From NCBI RefSeq assembly GCF_011046975.1, contig NZ_CP049253.1, forward strand, positions 372,001 to 436,000: DNA of 64,000 nt, written 5' to 3'. This document shows, one piece after another, positions 27,313 to 35,616 of the stretch. Below the pieces are notes generated by a model. It saw only the letters and a program-made list of their open reading frames with translations, searched no databases and was not told where the DNA came from. The DNA is from Microbacterium amylolyticum (lineage in GTDB: Bacteria; Actinomycetota; Actinomycetes; Actinomycetales; Microbacteriaceae). The position numbers and the translations under genes were made by a program. The stretch's first letter is position 1. Each line of letters starts with the position of its first letter.

Positions 27313-27687
27313 ATGCCCCGCACTGTTGCCGAAAAGCTCCTGATCGCCCCAGAATCGGAGCTCCTTCTGCTCGCGACGCCCGAACAGCGGACACTTCTGG
27401 AACCACTGCCGGATGGCGTCACCGTGGCCGATGGCATCACTCGGGACACAGAAGGCGTTGCGGTGGCATTTGTCGATGATCGAGCCGGGCTCGACGCGCT
27501 GCTCGCCGAGATCGTTCCCGTTCTGACATCGTTCCGCGCCGGATGGATCGCGTACCGCAAGGGTGGCCGATCCGATATCAACCGGGACTCGATCTGGGCA
27601 CGTGTTGAAGAAATCGGGTGGACCCTCAACGCGAACATCTCCCTGTCGGACGAATGGTCCGCCGTCCGCTTTAAGCGTTCCACCTGA
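27313..27687 (+). CDS. Small conserved hypothetical protein (DUF3052-like)
   Basis: The 124-residue protein has the pattern of a compact alpha/beta domain: AEKLLIAPESELLLLATP, an aspartate-rich DRAGLDALLAEIVPVL, then GWIAYRKGGRSDINRDSIWA and ISLSDEWSAVRFK. This resembles DUF3052-type proteins, but I am not certain. No enzyme motif is visible. A frameshifted lipoprotein gene follows 24 bp downstream. Confidence 0.6.
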   Translation: MPRTVAEKLLIAPESELLLLATPEQRTLLEPLPDGVTVADGITRDTEGVAVAFVDDRAGLDALLAEIVPVLTSFRAGWIAYRKGGRSDINRDSIWARVEEIGWTLNANISLSDEWSAVRFKRST

Positions 27688-27711
27688 CGAGGTCCATCAC
27701 ACATCACATCC

Positions 27712-28253
27712 ATGACCACGCCCTTCACTCGCACATTTCGCCTGGGCGCCGGTGTTGCGCTCGCCGCGGGATGTGCAACGGGCACTCCGCAGGGGGCAAC
27801 GACATCGATCCCGAGGTGACCGAGCTTCCGACGCCACCGCCGGGCGACGGTGAGCTCACGCCGGCTGCTCTCGCGATGGTGCTCGACCCTGGCTCCGGAC
27901 CGGAGCTGTGCCTCGGTGCGATCGCCGAGTCGTATCCTCCGCAGTGCAGCGGCCCTGCCATCATCGGGTGGACCTGGCCGGACGACGATGATGTATTCGA
28001 CGAAGCGTCTGGTGTGCAGTGGGGAACGTTCCGGGTGTCGGGCACATACGTCGCAGAGGCAGCTGAGTTCACGCTGACCGAGGCGGTTCCGAGTGATGGC
28101 AGCGATTTGCTCTCCGCTGGCGTCGACGGCATCACCGGCACGGTACAGCTGTCCGTCGTCTTAGATGACGGCTCGCTACAAGCCACCGCCAATGAGCGCT
28201 ACGGCGATGGCGTTGTCGTCGTCAACTCCGCCCTCGTGCCTATCGTCGACTGA
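27712..28253 (+). pseudogene. Lipoprotein, frameshifted within a G run near the signal peptide
   Basis: ATG 27712 opens a signal peptide with lipobox (MTTPFTRTFRLGAGVALAAG followed by C), then a stop after 36 codons. The body of the protein (GGNDIDPEVTELPTPPPGDG ... to 28253) follows in another frame. A single missing G in the GGGGG run at 27792-27796 restores one frame of about 180 residues. It would then be an exported lipoprotein with a negatively charged linker. It is a single-lesion pseudogene, phase-variable gene, or sequencing error. Confidence 0.72.
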
Positions 28254-28263
28254 GCCGATCGGA

Positions 28264-29013
28264 CTAGAGGGACACCCAGCCGGTGAGGATGCCGTCGTCA
28301 CTTTCGATCTCGTTGATCCGATCACGCTTCGCTGACCAGCCCTGTGCATCCGGGCCGTCGAAAGCTCCGCGCGCAAACCGCACGCCGATGTCATCCTGAG
28401 CCTGCCGCGGCCTCGCACCGCTCCTGGTGTGTGCGCTCGCCGCCTGGCTGGTGGTCGCGAAGCTCCCTCCGCGAATCACCCGGGCATCGCGGTCGCGGGG
28501 AACATCGAACAGGTCCCAGCACCACTCCCACATATTGCCGAGCATGTCGAACGTTCCGAAAAGGTTCGGCAGCTTGCCGCCAACGTCGCGGGGCGCGACC
28601 AGGTTGTCCGCTGCCGTCCAGGCGACGTCAGCGAGTGGCCCGTAGTGCGCGGCGGGCGATCCGGCGCGACAGGCGAACTCCCACTCCGCTTCGGTCGGCA
28701 GTCGATAGCCGTCAGCATCAACGTGCCAGGTGACCTGCTCGCCGTCGAAGGTGTACGCGGAGTCCAGGCCCTCCCACTCGGAGGCGGCATTACACAGACG
28801 AATCGCTCGTTGCCAGGAAACATGAGCGGCAGGCCGACGTGGGTGTGCGGCGCTCTCACCAATCAGTTCGGCGACGAGTTCTTGTGTCACCGCGAAGACG
28901 CCGATCTCGAACGCCTCCAGTTCCACCGTTCGTTGGGCCCTGCGCCGTGCGTCGCGCAGCGTCACGGAACCGGAAGGGACGCGCGCGAGTTCGATATCAG
29001 GGGTCACGGGGCT
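28264..29013 (-). CDS. SUMF1/EgtB-family protein lacking the active-site cysteines
   Basis: The 249-residue protein has the formylglycine-generating fold: YRLPTEAEWEFACRAG, GNMWEWCWD and RVIRGGSFATTSQAA. Real formylglycine-generating enzymes have a cysteine pair after RGGSW; here that stretch has none. It is therefore probably a non-catalytic or different-function member. GTG 29013 gives a plain N-terminus; other GTG choices are close by. Confidence 0.82.
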   Translation of the reverse strand, partial: SPVTPDIELARVPSGSVTLRDARRRAQRTVELEAFEIGVFAVTQELVAELIGESAAHPRRPAAHVSWQRAIRLCNAASEWEGLDSAYTFDGEQVTWHVDADGYRLPTEAEWEFACRAGSPAAHYGPLADVAWTAADNLVAPRDVGGKLPNLFGTFDMLGNMWEWCWDLFDVPRDRDARVIRGGSFATTSQAASAHTRSGARPRQAQDDIGVRFARGAFDGPDAQGWSAKRDRINEIESDDGILTGWVSL

Positions 29014-29096
29014 CACGGTAGCGCCTCGACATGTGCCTCCCCGTCGGGAGAGCACCGCGCGGTGTGCTGATCGTCGCTCCCCGCGTCTGAGACACT

Positions 29097-30611
29097 GTGG
29101 AGATGCGAGCAGCTGTTACCACCGCCGTCACCGATCCGCGCGTTGCGCGCCGAGTTCCGGAAACGCTCGACGCTTTTCAGCGTGCCGAACGGCATCCGGA
29201 ATACCGAGTCGATATCGAACGAATCCGCTTCTCGCCGTATTTCTCTCGGCTGTCAGCCGTCACGCAGGTCATTGCCCAGTCTGGCGCGGGCCTCGCCGTG
29301 CACAACCGTCTCACCCACTCCGTGAAGGTCGCGGCCGTTGCCCGTGCGATTGCCGTTCAGCTCTCGACGGATCAGGGCGAGACGGGACGAATCGTTCAGG
29401 AACTCGGCGGATGTCACCCGGTCGTGGTGCAGGCCGCAGCCAGCTCTCATGATCTCGGGCACCCGCCCTACGGGCACCTCGGCGAACACACGCTGGACCG
29501 GCTGGCGAAGGACCGCTTCGGACTGGCCGAAGGCTTCGAGGGCAACGCTCAGACCTTCCGAATTCTCACCCGGCTCGATGAGCACGATCAGCCGGGCGTC
29601 GGGCTGAACCTAACGGCCGCGACCCGCGCGGCAATCCTGAAGTATCCCTGGCTTCGAGGCAACGGAAACGGACGCAAAGGGAGCTCCCACAAGTTCTCGG
29701 CCTACGCCCTCGACGTTGATGAGCTGCATGACGCGCTTTCCGCGTATCCGTTGATCGACACCGGGCAGCAGACAGTCGAATGCTCCGTGATGGACATCGC
29801 GGATGACATCGCCTATTCCCTGCATGACCTAGACGATTTCTATCGGGCTGGTCTCCTCAATCAGGCGACGATTGCGGCCGAGTTCCACGCCTGGTCACGG
29901 GACCTAAACGAGCTGCGCGCCTTGGATGATGCCGCCCTGCGGTATGCGAGCCGCTCCCCCGGCCACTCGCTCGAACTTCTCTGGCGACGCCTGAACAAGA
30001 AGGATCCCTGGATTGCGGATCCCGACGCATTCGCCGCCGCTGTCGAAAAAGTCTCTGACGAAGTTGTCGACGGCCTCCTGACGGTACCCTTCGACGGGTC
30101 GCTCGGCGCCGATCGCGCCCTCGCACGTTTCACCTCAGGCTGGATTACCCATCTGCAGGCATCGGTAACCGTGCGGCGGGATCCGCATGTGCGATCCGGG
30201 CATGTCAGCCTAGATACAACCGCCTGGCATGAGGTAGCGGTCTTGAAGTTCCTCCATGAGCGGTTCATCCTCGATCGCCCCGACTTGGCGGTGTACCAGC
30301 GCGGGCAAGCGACCATCGTCGAACGGCTCGTTGATGCGTTCGCCGCGTGGCTTGACGATTCCTTCGATGTCCGCCGTGCGCCGAGACGCCTACTCGATCT
30401 GGTCGACCTTGCCGCTGATGACTATCAACAATTGCGCCGCGACTCACCCGAGCTGCTTGATTCCGTGGACTCCGCCGAACTCCGCCTGCGGGCAAAGGGC
30501 CGCGGAATCATCGATTACGTCGCGTCCTTGACCGACGCACAGGCGAAGAACCACGACGCGATGATCAGCGGACAGACCGAGCGGCTCTGGGACGCCGGGC
30601 AAGGTCTGTAA
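29097..30611 (+). CDS. dgt: Deoxyguanosinetriphosphate triphosphohydrolase
   Basis: The 504-residue HD-domain protein has NRLTHSVKVAAVARAIA (metal His), SSHDLGHPPYGHLGEHTLD (HD motif), FEGNAQTFRILTRL, and MDIADDIAYSLHDLDD, the residues of Dgt-type dNTPases, which cleave dNTPs to deoxynucleoside and triphosphate. The start may be GTG 29097 or ATG 29103; neither has a strong ribosome site. It is divergent from the SUMF1-like gene. Confidence 0.92.
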   Translation: MEMRAAVTTAVTDPRVARRVPETLDAFQRAERHPEYRVDIERIRFSPYFSRLSAVTQVIAQSGAGLAVHNRLTHSVKVAAVARAIAVQLSTDQGETGRIVQELGGCHPVVVQAAASSHDLGHPPYGHLGEHTLDRLAKDRFGLAEGFEGNAQTFRILTRLDEHDQPGVGLNLTAATRAAILKYPWLRGNGNGRKGSSHKFSAYALDVDELHDALSAYPLIDTGQQTVECSVMDIADDIAYSLHDLDDFYRAGLLNQATIAAEFHAWSRDLNELRALDDAALRYASRSPGHSLELLWRRLNKKDPWIADPDAFAAAVEKVSDEVVDGLLTVPFDGSLGADRALARFTSGWITHLQASVTVRRDPHVRSGHVSLDTTAWHEVAVLKFLHERFILDRPDLAVYQRGQATIVERLVDAFAAWLDDSFDVRRAPRRLLDLVDLAADDYQQLRRDSPELLDSVDSAELRLRAKGRGIIDYVASLTDAQAKNHDAMISGQTERLWDAGQGL

Positions 30612-30616
30612 ATCGC

Positions 30617-30661
30617 ACGGCTGAGCCCCTCTCATCGCGTGGATGAGGAGGGCTCAGCCGT
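30617..30661 (+). terminator. Terminator downstream of dgt
   Basis: A hairpin with a 12-bp perfect outer stem (ACGGCTGAGCCC at 30617-30628 with GGGCTCAGCCGT at 30650-30661) begins 5 bp after the dgt stop. Confidence 0.8.
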
Positions 30662-30675
30662 TGGCTAGCGGGCGC

Positions 30676-30753
30676 TTACAGCCCGAGAAGCGCGAGGAGG
30701 TCGATCACCAGACCGCCAATAGATCCGAGCAGGTCGCCGAGGGGGCCAGAAAG
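30676..30753 (-). pseudogene. C-terminal fragment of an unknown Leu/Gly-rich protein
   Basis: The minus strand ends in LSGPLGDLLGSIGGLVIDLL followed by ALLGL and TAA at 30676-30678. It resembles the end of an exported hydrophobic protein. No upstream coding sequence is attached. The same stretch, without its end, occurs at the left of duplicate block B with synonymous differences, which supports a once coding sequence. Confidence 0.35.
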
Positions 30754-30805
30754 CGTGTCTTATCCTAGAGCGTTTCACTGAGGTTCTCTGCTCCGTCTTC
30801 CCGCC

Positions 30806-31243
30806 GTGATCACGATCGGCCTATCGGGCTGCACCTCAGCGCAAGAACCCGACTGGTCGGCCGCCCAGTCACAGGCGGATGCGTTCACAGATGCTTCCTC
30901 GACGAGCGAGAACTCCCTCGGATGGGGTTCCTGGCGGGCCGTGCCGAACACGAGATCCCTGATTGACGAGGGAAGCGTGACTCTGGAGTACACGTCAGAA
31001 GCTCGCGTAGATAGCATCAACGCTGCGTGCTTCGGCGGGGGCGAGGCACGCTTCACAGCCACCGTTCGCATGGCCTCGGCCGGGACAACCGTAGACTCCA
31101 TGACACTCAGCTGCGATGGCGAACCACGCCTGGTGCCACTCGGCGCATCGCTCGAGCACGTCAACGCAATCCCGTTTTCCGGTGGTATCGACGAGGGTGA
31201 CGGCGCGGTGATCGCGGCCGTCGTTGCGGGCGTCGCCGACTAG
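30806..31243 (+). CDS. Secreted lipoprotein-like protein, probably 5'-truncated (block A copy)
   Basis: The 145-residue product begins MITIGLSGCTSAQEPDWSAA, with a lipobox-like GLSGC but almost no signal peptide before it. The frame extends only eight codons further upstream (GSLLRLPA) before a stop, so the signal peptide was probably cut off by the event that created the block boundary. The rest (ARVDSINAACFGGGEARFTA, MTLSCDGEPRLVPL) has paired cysteines typical of an exported domain. Function unknown. Confidence 0.6.
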   Translation: MITIGLSGCTSAQEPDWSAAQSQADAFTDASSTSENSLGWGSWRAVPNTRSLIDEGSVTLEYTSEARVDSINAACFGGGEARFTATVRMASAGTTVDSMTLSCDGEPRLVPLGASLEHVNAIPFSGGIDEGDGAVIAAVVAGVAD

Positions 31244-31266
31244 ACGGTATGTAGTGGCCCTGTTGA

Positions 31267-31917
31267 TCAAGAGGCTGAGGCCGATCGCGGCCAGGAATCC
31301 CATCCTTCGGAAAGGGAACGGAGGATGGGTCTGGCGTTTTTGAGGCGCTGGACGGGAAGATCTTGGGACCGGGACTTTCCGGATCTCGCGCCGTCAGGAA
31401 AGGTGATGGCGTAGCCGACCCAGGGGCGAAGTCCGCGTTCAATCATCTCTCGATAGTTGCCGCTGACGGTCGCGAACACCTGCTGCTCGAGTTCATCGGC
31501 TGCGCCCTGCCAGTTCGAGTCGCATGCGTCGCAACCGCAGTCTGGGTAGCGGAAGTCGTGCAGCAGGCCCGCGTGTATATAGATGCCCGGGTAGGCGGTG
31601 AAGACCAACGTGAGGGAAGCGCACTTCGGATCATTGGGTCGTATCCGCACGGCCCGCACCACATCGTGAAATGCGGGATGCAGCAGATCACCCGCCGCCT
31701 CAACTCTTTCAACGATTTCGACGTCGTACGTCTCGCGGAGGTGTGCGATGAGCGCGTCGCCGACAACGTGGAGCGGTGCGAACCGCTCGGGATGTGTGTC
31801 GACGGAGTAGGTGTCCTCCGGAGGTGACCCGTGCCACCGATTCCCATAGTCGATCACGGCACCGTCAGCATCGCGGAACACCGGCTCGTCGACCACGGGA
31901 CGGACGTAGGAACTCAT
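31267..31917 (-). CDS. DUF6226 family protein
   Basis: The 216-residue protein has the family blocks YVRPVVDEPVFRDADGAVID, WHGSPPEDTYSVDTHPERFA, and a central DCGCDACDSNW metal-like cluster. Function unknown. Convergent with the lipoprotein, leaving 23 bp. Only its first ~50 codons survive in block B, so this is the complete copy. Confidence 0.8.
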   Translation of the reverse strand: MSSYVRPVVDEPVFRDADGAVIDYGNRWHGSPPEDTYSVDTHPERFAPLHVVGDALIAHLRETYDVEIVERVEAAGDLLHPAFHDVVRAVRIRPNDPKCASLTLVFTAYPGIYIHAGLLHDFRYPDCGCDACDSNWQGAADELEQQVFATVSGNYREMIERGLRPWVGYAITFPDGARSGKSRSQDLPVQRLKNARPILRSLSEGWDSWPRSASAS

Positions 31918-32079
31918 TCCGTCATCCTGCCTCAGCCTTGCCGTACCGTCTGGCCCCGCTTCATGCGACGGTGAGCGATCTGATCGTCAGCCCGTCGCGG
32001 GAGCGGCCAATCCCGTGATCAGGCGGCTCGACCCGCGGATTCTTGTGGTTCGGCAGAGCCCCCTGTGTCCCGAACGGGT

Positions 32080-32160
32080 CTACCGCCAGCCGAGCGCGGG
32101 CGCGACGTGGGTCAAAATCGACTCGATCACGTGCGCGTTGTAGTCGACCCCCAACTGGTT
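32080..32160 (-). pseudogene. C-terminal remnant of a luciferase-like monooxygenase
   Basis: The minus strand encodes NQLGVDYNAHVIESILTHVA and then PALGWR with its stop at 32080, identical to the C-terminus of the complete LLM gene in block B. Upstream the sequence is unrelated. Only 26 residues of about 340 remain. Confidence 0.85.
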
Positions 32161-32201
32161 GGCCTGCTGTGTCCAGTTAGCCATCTGCCAACTCACTCGT
32201 C

Positions 32202-32516
32202 CTAGCGTCCTTCGTCGACGATCTGCGCTAGGGCAGCAAGATGAGCTTCCAGTGCTGTCCTCCCTCGCGGCGTGAGACTCACCCACGTCAAGCGCCGTGA
32301 GTCGGCCCGTGCGTCTGAGCTTTCCTTGCGAACTGTGATGAGTCCGGCTGTTGCTAGGGTCTTCAAGTTCTTCGAAAGATTGGCATCGCTGAGCTGGAGA
32401 GTGTCTCTGACAACGGCGAACTCCAGTTCAGCGACCCGACGCAAGAGTCCGCAGATGCGCAGACGCACTGGAGAATGGATGATCTCGTTGAATGCCGCTA
32501 TGACGGGAGCGCTCAT
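32202..32516 (-). CDS. Winged-helix transcriptional regulator
   Basis: The 104-residue protein is a single winged-helix domain: SPVRLRICGLLRRVAELEFA, LSDANLSKNLKTLATAGLIT, a wing with SRRLTWVSLTPRGR. This is the compact HTH type that dimerises through its last helix (EAHLAALAQIVDEG). It overlaps the upstream membrane gene by 4 nt, so the two are translated together. It may bind the palindrome at 33033. Confidence 0.85.
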   Translation of the reverse strand: MSAPVIAAFNEIIHSPVRLRICGLLRRVAELEFAVVRDTLQLSDANLSKNLKTLATAGLITVRKESSDARADSRRLTWVSLTPRGRTALEAHLAALAQIVDEGR

Positions 32517-33013
32517 GTGGTGCCCTGATCTTGAGCGAGTTCTTTCCTGAGCGTTTTGTCGTAGCGACGGCCGAGCACCACCGTCGCCACGAATGCACTA
32601 ATGACCACGGGAAGAACCCACCACGACGAAACCTCAGTGAGACGAACGACGAGAGCCCCGGCCATGGCGAGCGCCAGTACTCCGACGGAAGCCAAGAGCA
32701 TCCGACCGCTACGCTTGCCAGTCGGCTGAGTGAGCGAGAGGCCGTAGCGCCGCGAGTAGGCGGTGGTGAGCACGGGTATAGCGATGATGCCGAGGGTGAC
32801 GAGCGAAATGCTCAACGGAGGCGACAGGACCTGAGCCAGAACAAGGACGGACACAATGAGCCCCAGAGCCGGGTGATACCACCATGGCGTTACGACTTGC
32901 TTGGCCAATCGTGATCGGTCGGCACTCAGTCGACTGAGAATATCTGCCGCCTCGGATGCGGAGGGCGGTTGCGGTTTGTCGCCAGCCGGTTCCGGGATCA
33001 GGTCTCTTTCCAT
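32513..33013 (-). CDS. Four-helix membrane protein, partner of the winged-helix regulator
   Basis: The 166-residue product (start ATG 33013) has a charged N-terminus and about four hydrophobic segments: HPALGLIVSVLVLAQVL, ISLVTLGIIAIPVLTTAY, MLLASVGVLALAMAGALVV and WWVLPVVISAFVATVVLG. No known transporter motif is present. Its coupling to a small HTH regulator is a common two-gene module in which the membrane protein may modulate the regulator. Confidence 0.7.
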   Translation of the reverse strand: MERDLIPEPAGDKPQPPSASEAADILSRLSADRSRLAKQVVTPWWYHPALGLIVSVLVLAQVLSPPLSISLVTLGIIAIPVLTTAYSRRYGLSLTQPTGKRSGRMLLASVGVLALAMAGALVVRLTEVSSWWVLPVVISAFVATVVLGRRYDKTLRKELAQDQGTT

Positions 33014-33032
33014 ACTGGCAAGCGTATCGGAG

Positions 33033-33051
33033 ACTTTCCTATACGGAAAGT
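33033..33051. promoter_or_regulatory. 19-bp palindrome upstream of the membrane protein/regulator operon
   Basis: ACTTTCC-TATAC-GGAAAGT is a perfect inverted repeat (7-bp arms) 20 bp upstream of the ATG at 33013. On the minus strand its centre reads TATAGG, which could be part of a -10 element. It is a likely operator for the winged-helix regulator. Confidence 0.6.
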
Positions 33052-33111
33052 GACTTGCTAGAGTGATGCGCAACAACGGCAGGGACTGACGAACGTTTTG
33101 AGGAGGCGAAC

Positions 33112-33927
33112 TCAGATCACGTCTCCAACGACAGGACCAGCCGTGTTCGGCTTCCAGCCCAGCTCCGGCGCAACATACTTGGCGAACGACTCCAAGATAT
33201 GAACACAAAAAGCAACGCCCAGCTGGTTGGGAACCGTCAACAAGAGAGTGTCCGCCTCGGCGATTGCTTCGTCATGACGCAGCTGCTCGATGAGCGCTTC
33301 GGGCTCGTCCGCGTAGGACCGTCCGAAGATCGCCGTTGTGTTCGCGTCGATCTTGCCAATCTGATCATCGGTGTCGCCACCGACGAAGTAACGACGGTCG
33401 GTGTCGTTCGTGATCGCGAAAATCGACCGAGATACTGATGTGCGCGGCTCGAAGCCCCACCGATCGCTGTCCCATGCGTCCCGGAAAGCGCGCAGCTGCT
33501 TGGCCTGTTGCACGTGGAAAGGCTCATTGGACTCGTGGTCCTTGAGGGTCGAGCTCATCAGGTTCATCCCGTGCTCGGCCGCCCACACTGCCGTGGCGTC
33601 GGAACCCGCGCCCCACCACATGCGCTCGCGAAGTCCCTCGCTATGCGGTTCGAGGCGAAGCAACCCGGGAGGATTCGGGAACATCGGCCGCGGGTTCGGC
33701 TCTGCGAAGCCCTCGCCCTCCAGCAGCTGAAGGATCAGTTCGGCTTTCTGACGCGCTGCGTTCGCTCCCGAGGGGTCGTCGTCCGCGGAGGTGTAACCGA
33801 AGTGCCGCCATCCGTCGATGACCTGCTCGGGTGAGCCACGGGAAACGCCGAGCTGCAGGCGCCCATCAGAAATCAGGTCGGCCGCGCCGGCGTCTTCGAC
33901 GAAGTAGAACGGGTTTTCGTAGCACAT
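33112..33927 (-). pseudogene. 5'-truncated luciferase-like monooxygenase with its own C-terminus
   Basis: The minus-strand frame from YENPFYFVEDAGAADLISDG on is nearly identical to the block B LLM gene down to VPNQLG, then continues with a different C-terminus (VAFCVHILESFAKYVAPELG, ending ...PVVGDVI). The first ~85 residues of the enzyme are missing; the sequence upstream of 33920 is unrelated. ATG 33927 could start a shorter product, but the N-terminal flavin-barrel strands would be absent. Probably non-functional. Confidence 0.8.
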
Positions 33928-34073
33928 GTCTGGGTTGTGACGCTTGAGCAGGTTCAAGGCGAAGCTTCTGCGCGGCATGGACTTGCGGCAGAGTCTGGTC
34001 GATTCCCTCAGGCGAGGCTCACCCAGCGCATTCGATGGCTGTCGTGACTCCAGCCCGTTTGTCAGTTCGGGCT

Positions 34074-34105
34074 CCTTTCGGGGCTCATCGTGTTTGAGGG
34101 TGTAG
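34074..34105. repeat. ISL3-family IS, left end: target duplication plus inverted repeat
   Basis: CCTTTCGG (34074-34081) is the target duplication; the 24-bp terminal inverted repeat begins GGCTCATCG at 34082 and ends GTGTAG at 34105. It matches the right end exactly in reverse complement. Confidence 0.93.
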
Positions 34106-35521
34106 CGCGGAGCTGACGTGCCGGCGGCGTGGCGATCGGTGGAACGAGGTCGAGGCCTCCCGAAGATGGAAGTTCCTACACTCACCCATCCGAAAGACCT
34201 CGACCTGTCCCACGCTACCTTCGCCGCCCCTGACCTGACTGCGTTCTGCCTCCTCGATGAGCACGGCCTCACCGTCACGGGACAGGAGATCGCCCCGCAT
34301 GTCGCATTGTTGGAGTGTCGGGTGACCGATCGCGACCCGTTCTGTCGCGGCTGCGGTGCCGAAGGCGTCGCGCGCGGGAGCGTGACGCGTCGGCTGGCGC
34401 ATGTCCCGCTCGGTTGGCGGCCCACGACGCTCCTCGTCCGCGTGCGACGGTTCGCCTGCTCCTCCTGCGGCACCGTCTGGCGCGAGGACACCACGAGCGC
34501 GGCCGAGCCGCGAGCGAAGCTCACCCGCTCCGCGGTGCGCTGGGCGCTGGAGGCCGTCGTCTGCCAGCACCTCCCCATCGCCCGTGTCGCCGAGTCCCTC
34601 GACGTGTCCTGGCATGCCGCCAACGACGCGGTCCTCGCCGAAGGCCACCGGCTCCTCATCGACGACAAGGGCCGCTTCGACGGGGTCACCACGATCGGCG
34701 TCGACGAGCACGTCTGGCGACACACGCGCTTCGGCGACAAATACGTGACCGTGATAATCGACCTCACCCCGGCCCGCGAGAAGACCGGGCCCGCCCGGCT
34801 GCTCGACATGGTCCCAGGCCGCTCGAAGCGCGTCTTCAAGACCTGGCTCGCCGGACGCCCCAAGGCCTGGCGCGATGGCATCGATGTCGTCGCGATGGAC
34901 GGCTTCACCGGCTACAAGACCGCCGCCGGCGAAGAGATCCCCGACGTGACGGCGGTGATGGATCCGTTCCATGTCGTTCAGCTGTTCGGCGATGCGCTCG
35001 ACAAGACCAGGCAGCGCGTCCAGCAGGAGACTCTCGGGCATCGCGGCCGGACCGGCGACCCGCTCTACGGCTGCCGCCGTCTGCTCAGGACGGGGCTCGG
35101 ACTGTTGAAGCAGCACCAGCTCGCCAAGCTCGAGGCGGTGTTCGACGCGCATCCCGATCATGTCGCCGTCGAGGTCACCTGGGACATCTACCAGCGCGCC
35201 GTCGCCGCCTACCGGCACAAGCAGCCGGGCACGGGGAAGAAGATCTTCGAAAGCGTCATCGAGCAACTCAGCGGCGGCGTCCCGAAGGACCTGCCCGAGC
35301 TGATCACCCTCGGCCGCACGATCAAGCGCCGCGCCGGCGACATCCTCGCGTTCTTCGACCATCCCGGCACGAGCAACGGGCCGGCCGAGGCGATCAACGG
35401 ACGCCTCGAGCATCTCCGCGGCACGGCACTGGGGTTCCGGAACCTGACCCACTACATCGCCCGATCACTGCTCGAAGCCGGCGGCTTCAGGCCACTACTA
35501 CACCCTCAAACACGATGAGCC
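34082..35521 (+). mobile_element. ISL3-family insertion sequence, complete
   Basis: A 1440-bp element with perfect 24-bp terminal inverted repeats, one transposase gene, and identical 8-bp flanking duplications (CCTTTCGG), all as expected for ISL3. The intact ends and target duplication suggest a recent insertion. It sits just right of the truncated LLM gene, within a short hairpin-forming sequence (GCTCC/GGAGC) when the element is removed. Confidence 0.95.
34166..35518 (+). CDS. ISL3-family transposase
   Basis: The 450-residue transposase has the N-terminal zinc-finger-like CRGCG ... FACSSCGTVWRED, a helix-turn-helix around VAESLDVSWHAANDAV, and the DDE-type catalytic core (TIGVDEHVW ... 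VVAMDGFTGYK ... and GPAEAINGRLEHLRG near the end). ATG 34166 is preferred over a start 48 bases upstream. The stop lies inside the right inverted repeat. Confidence 0.95.
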   Translation: MEVPTLTHPKDLDLSHATFAAPDLTAFCLLDEHGLTVTGQEIAPHVALLECRVTDRDPFCRGCGAEGVARGSVTRRLAHVPLGWRPTTLLVRVRRFACSSCGTVWREDTTSAAEPRAKLTRSAVRWALEAVVCQHLPIARVAESLDVSWHAANDAVLAEGHRLLIDDKGRFDGVTTIGVDEHVWRHTRFGDKYVTVIIDLTPAREKTGPARLLDMVPGRSKRVFKTWLAGRPKAWRDGIDVVAMDGFTGYKTAAGEEIPDVTAVMDPFHVVQLFGDALDKTRQRVQQETLGHRGRTGDPLYGCRRLLRTGLGLLKQHQLAKLEAVFDAHPDHVAVEVTWDIYQRAVAAYRHKQPGTGKKIFESVIEQLSGGVPKDLPELITLGRTIKRRAGDILAFFDHPGTSNGPAEAINGRLEHLRGTALGFRNLTHYIARSLLEAGGFRPLLHPQTR

Positions 35522-35529
35522 CCTTTCGG
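35498..35529. repeat. ISL3-family IS, right end: inverted repeat plus target duplication
   Basis: The right terminal inverted repeat spans 35498-35521 (CTACACC ... GATGAGCC), followed by the second CCTTTCGG at 35522-35529. Confidence 0.93.
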
Positions 35530-35616
35530 GAGCGGGAACGCCTGGCAGCGGATCGCCGGGCGCGGTGCCCGCGGCTGACTCATGCGAGCCCCTCGACTTC
35601 CGGACGGATGGACGCT

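Larger units (their letters stand above)
30692..33920 (+). repeat. Direct duplication, block A
   Basis: Block A shares three collinear segments with block B (39240-40876): 30692-31240, 31754-32162 and 33223-33920, with offsets of 8548, 8024 and 6956. Identity is very high with only a few substitutions, most of them silent. Block A contains two stretches (31241-31753 and 32163-33222) that block B lacks. Confidence 0.92.

Noticed and set aside
33928-34073. Short stretch between the truncated LLM gene and the IS
   Set aside because: It contains no convincing gene; an FALNLLKRHN-like peptide on the minus strand hints at a transposase tail but is too short to support.
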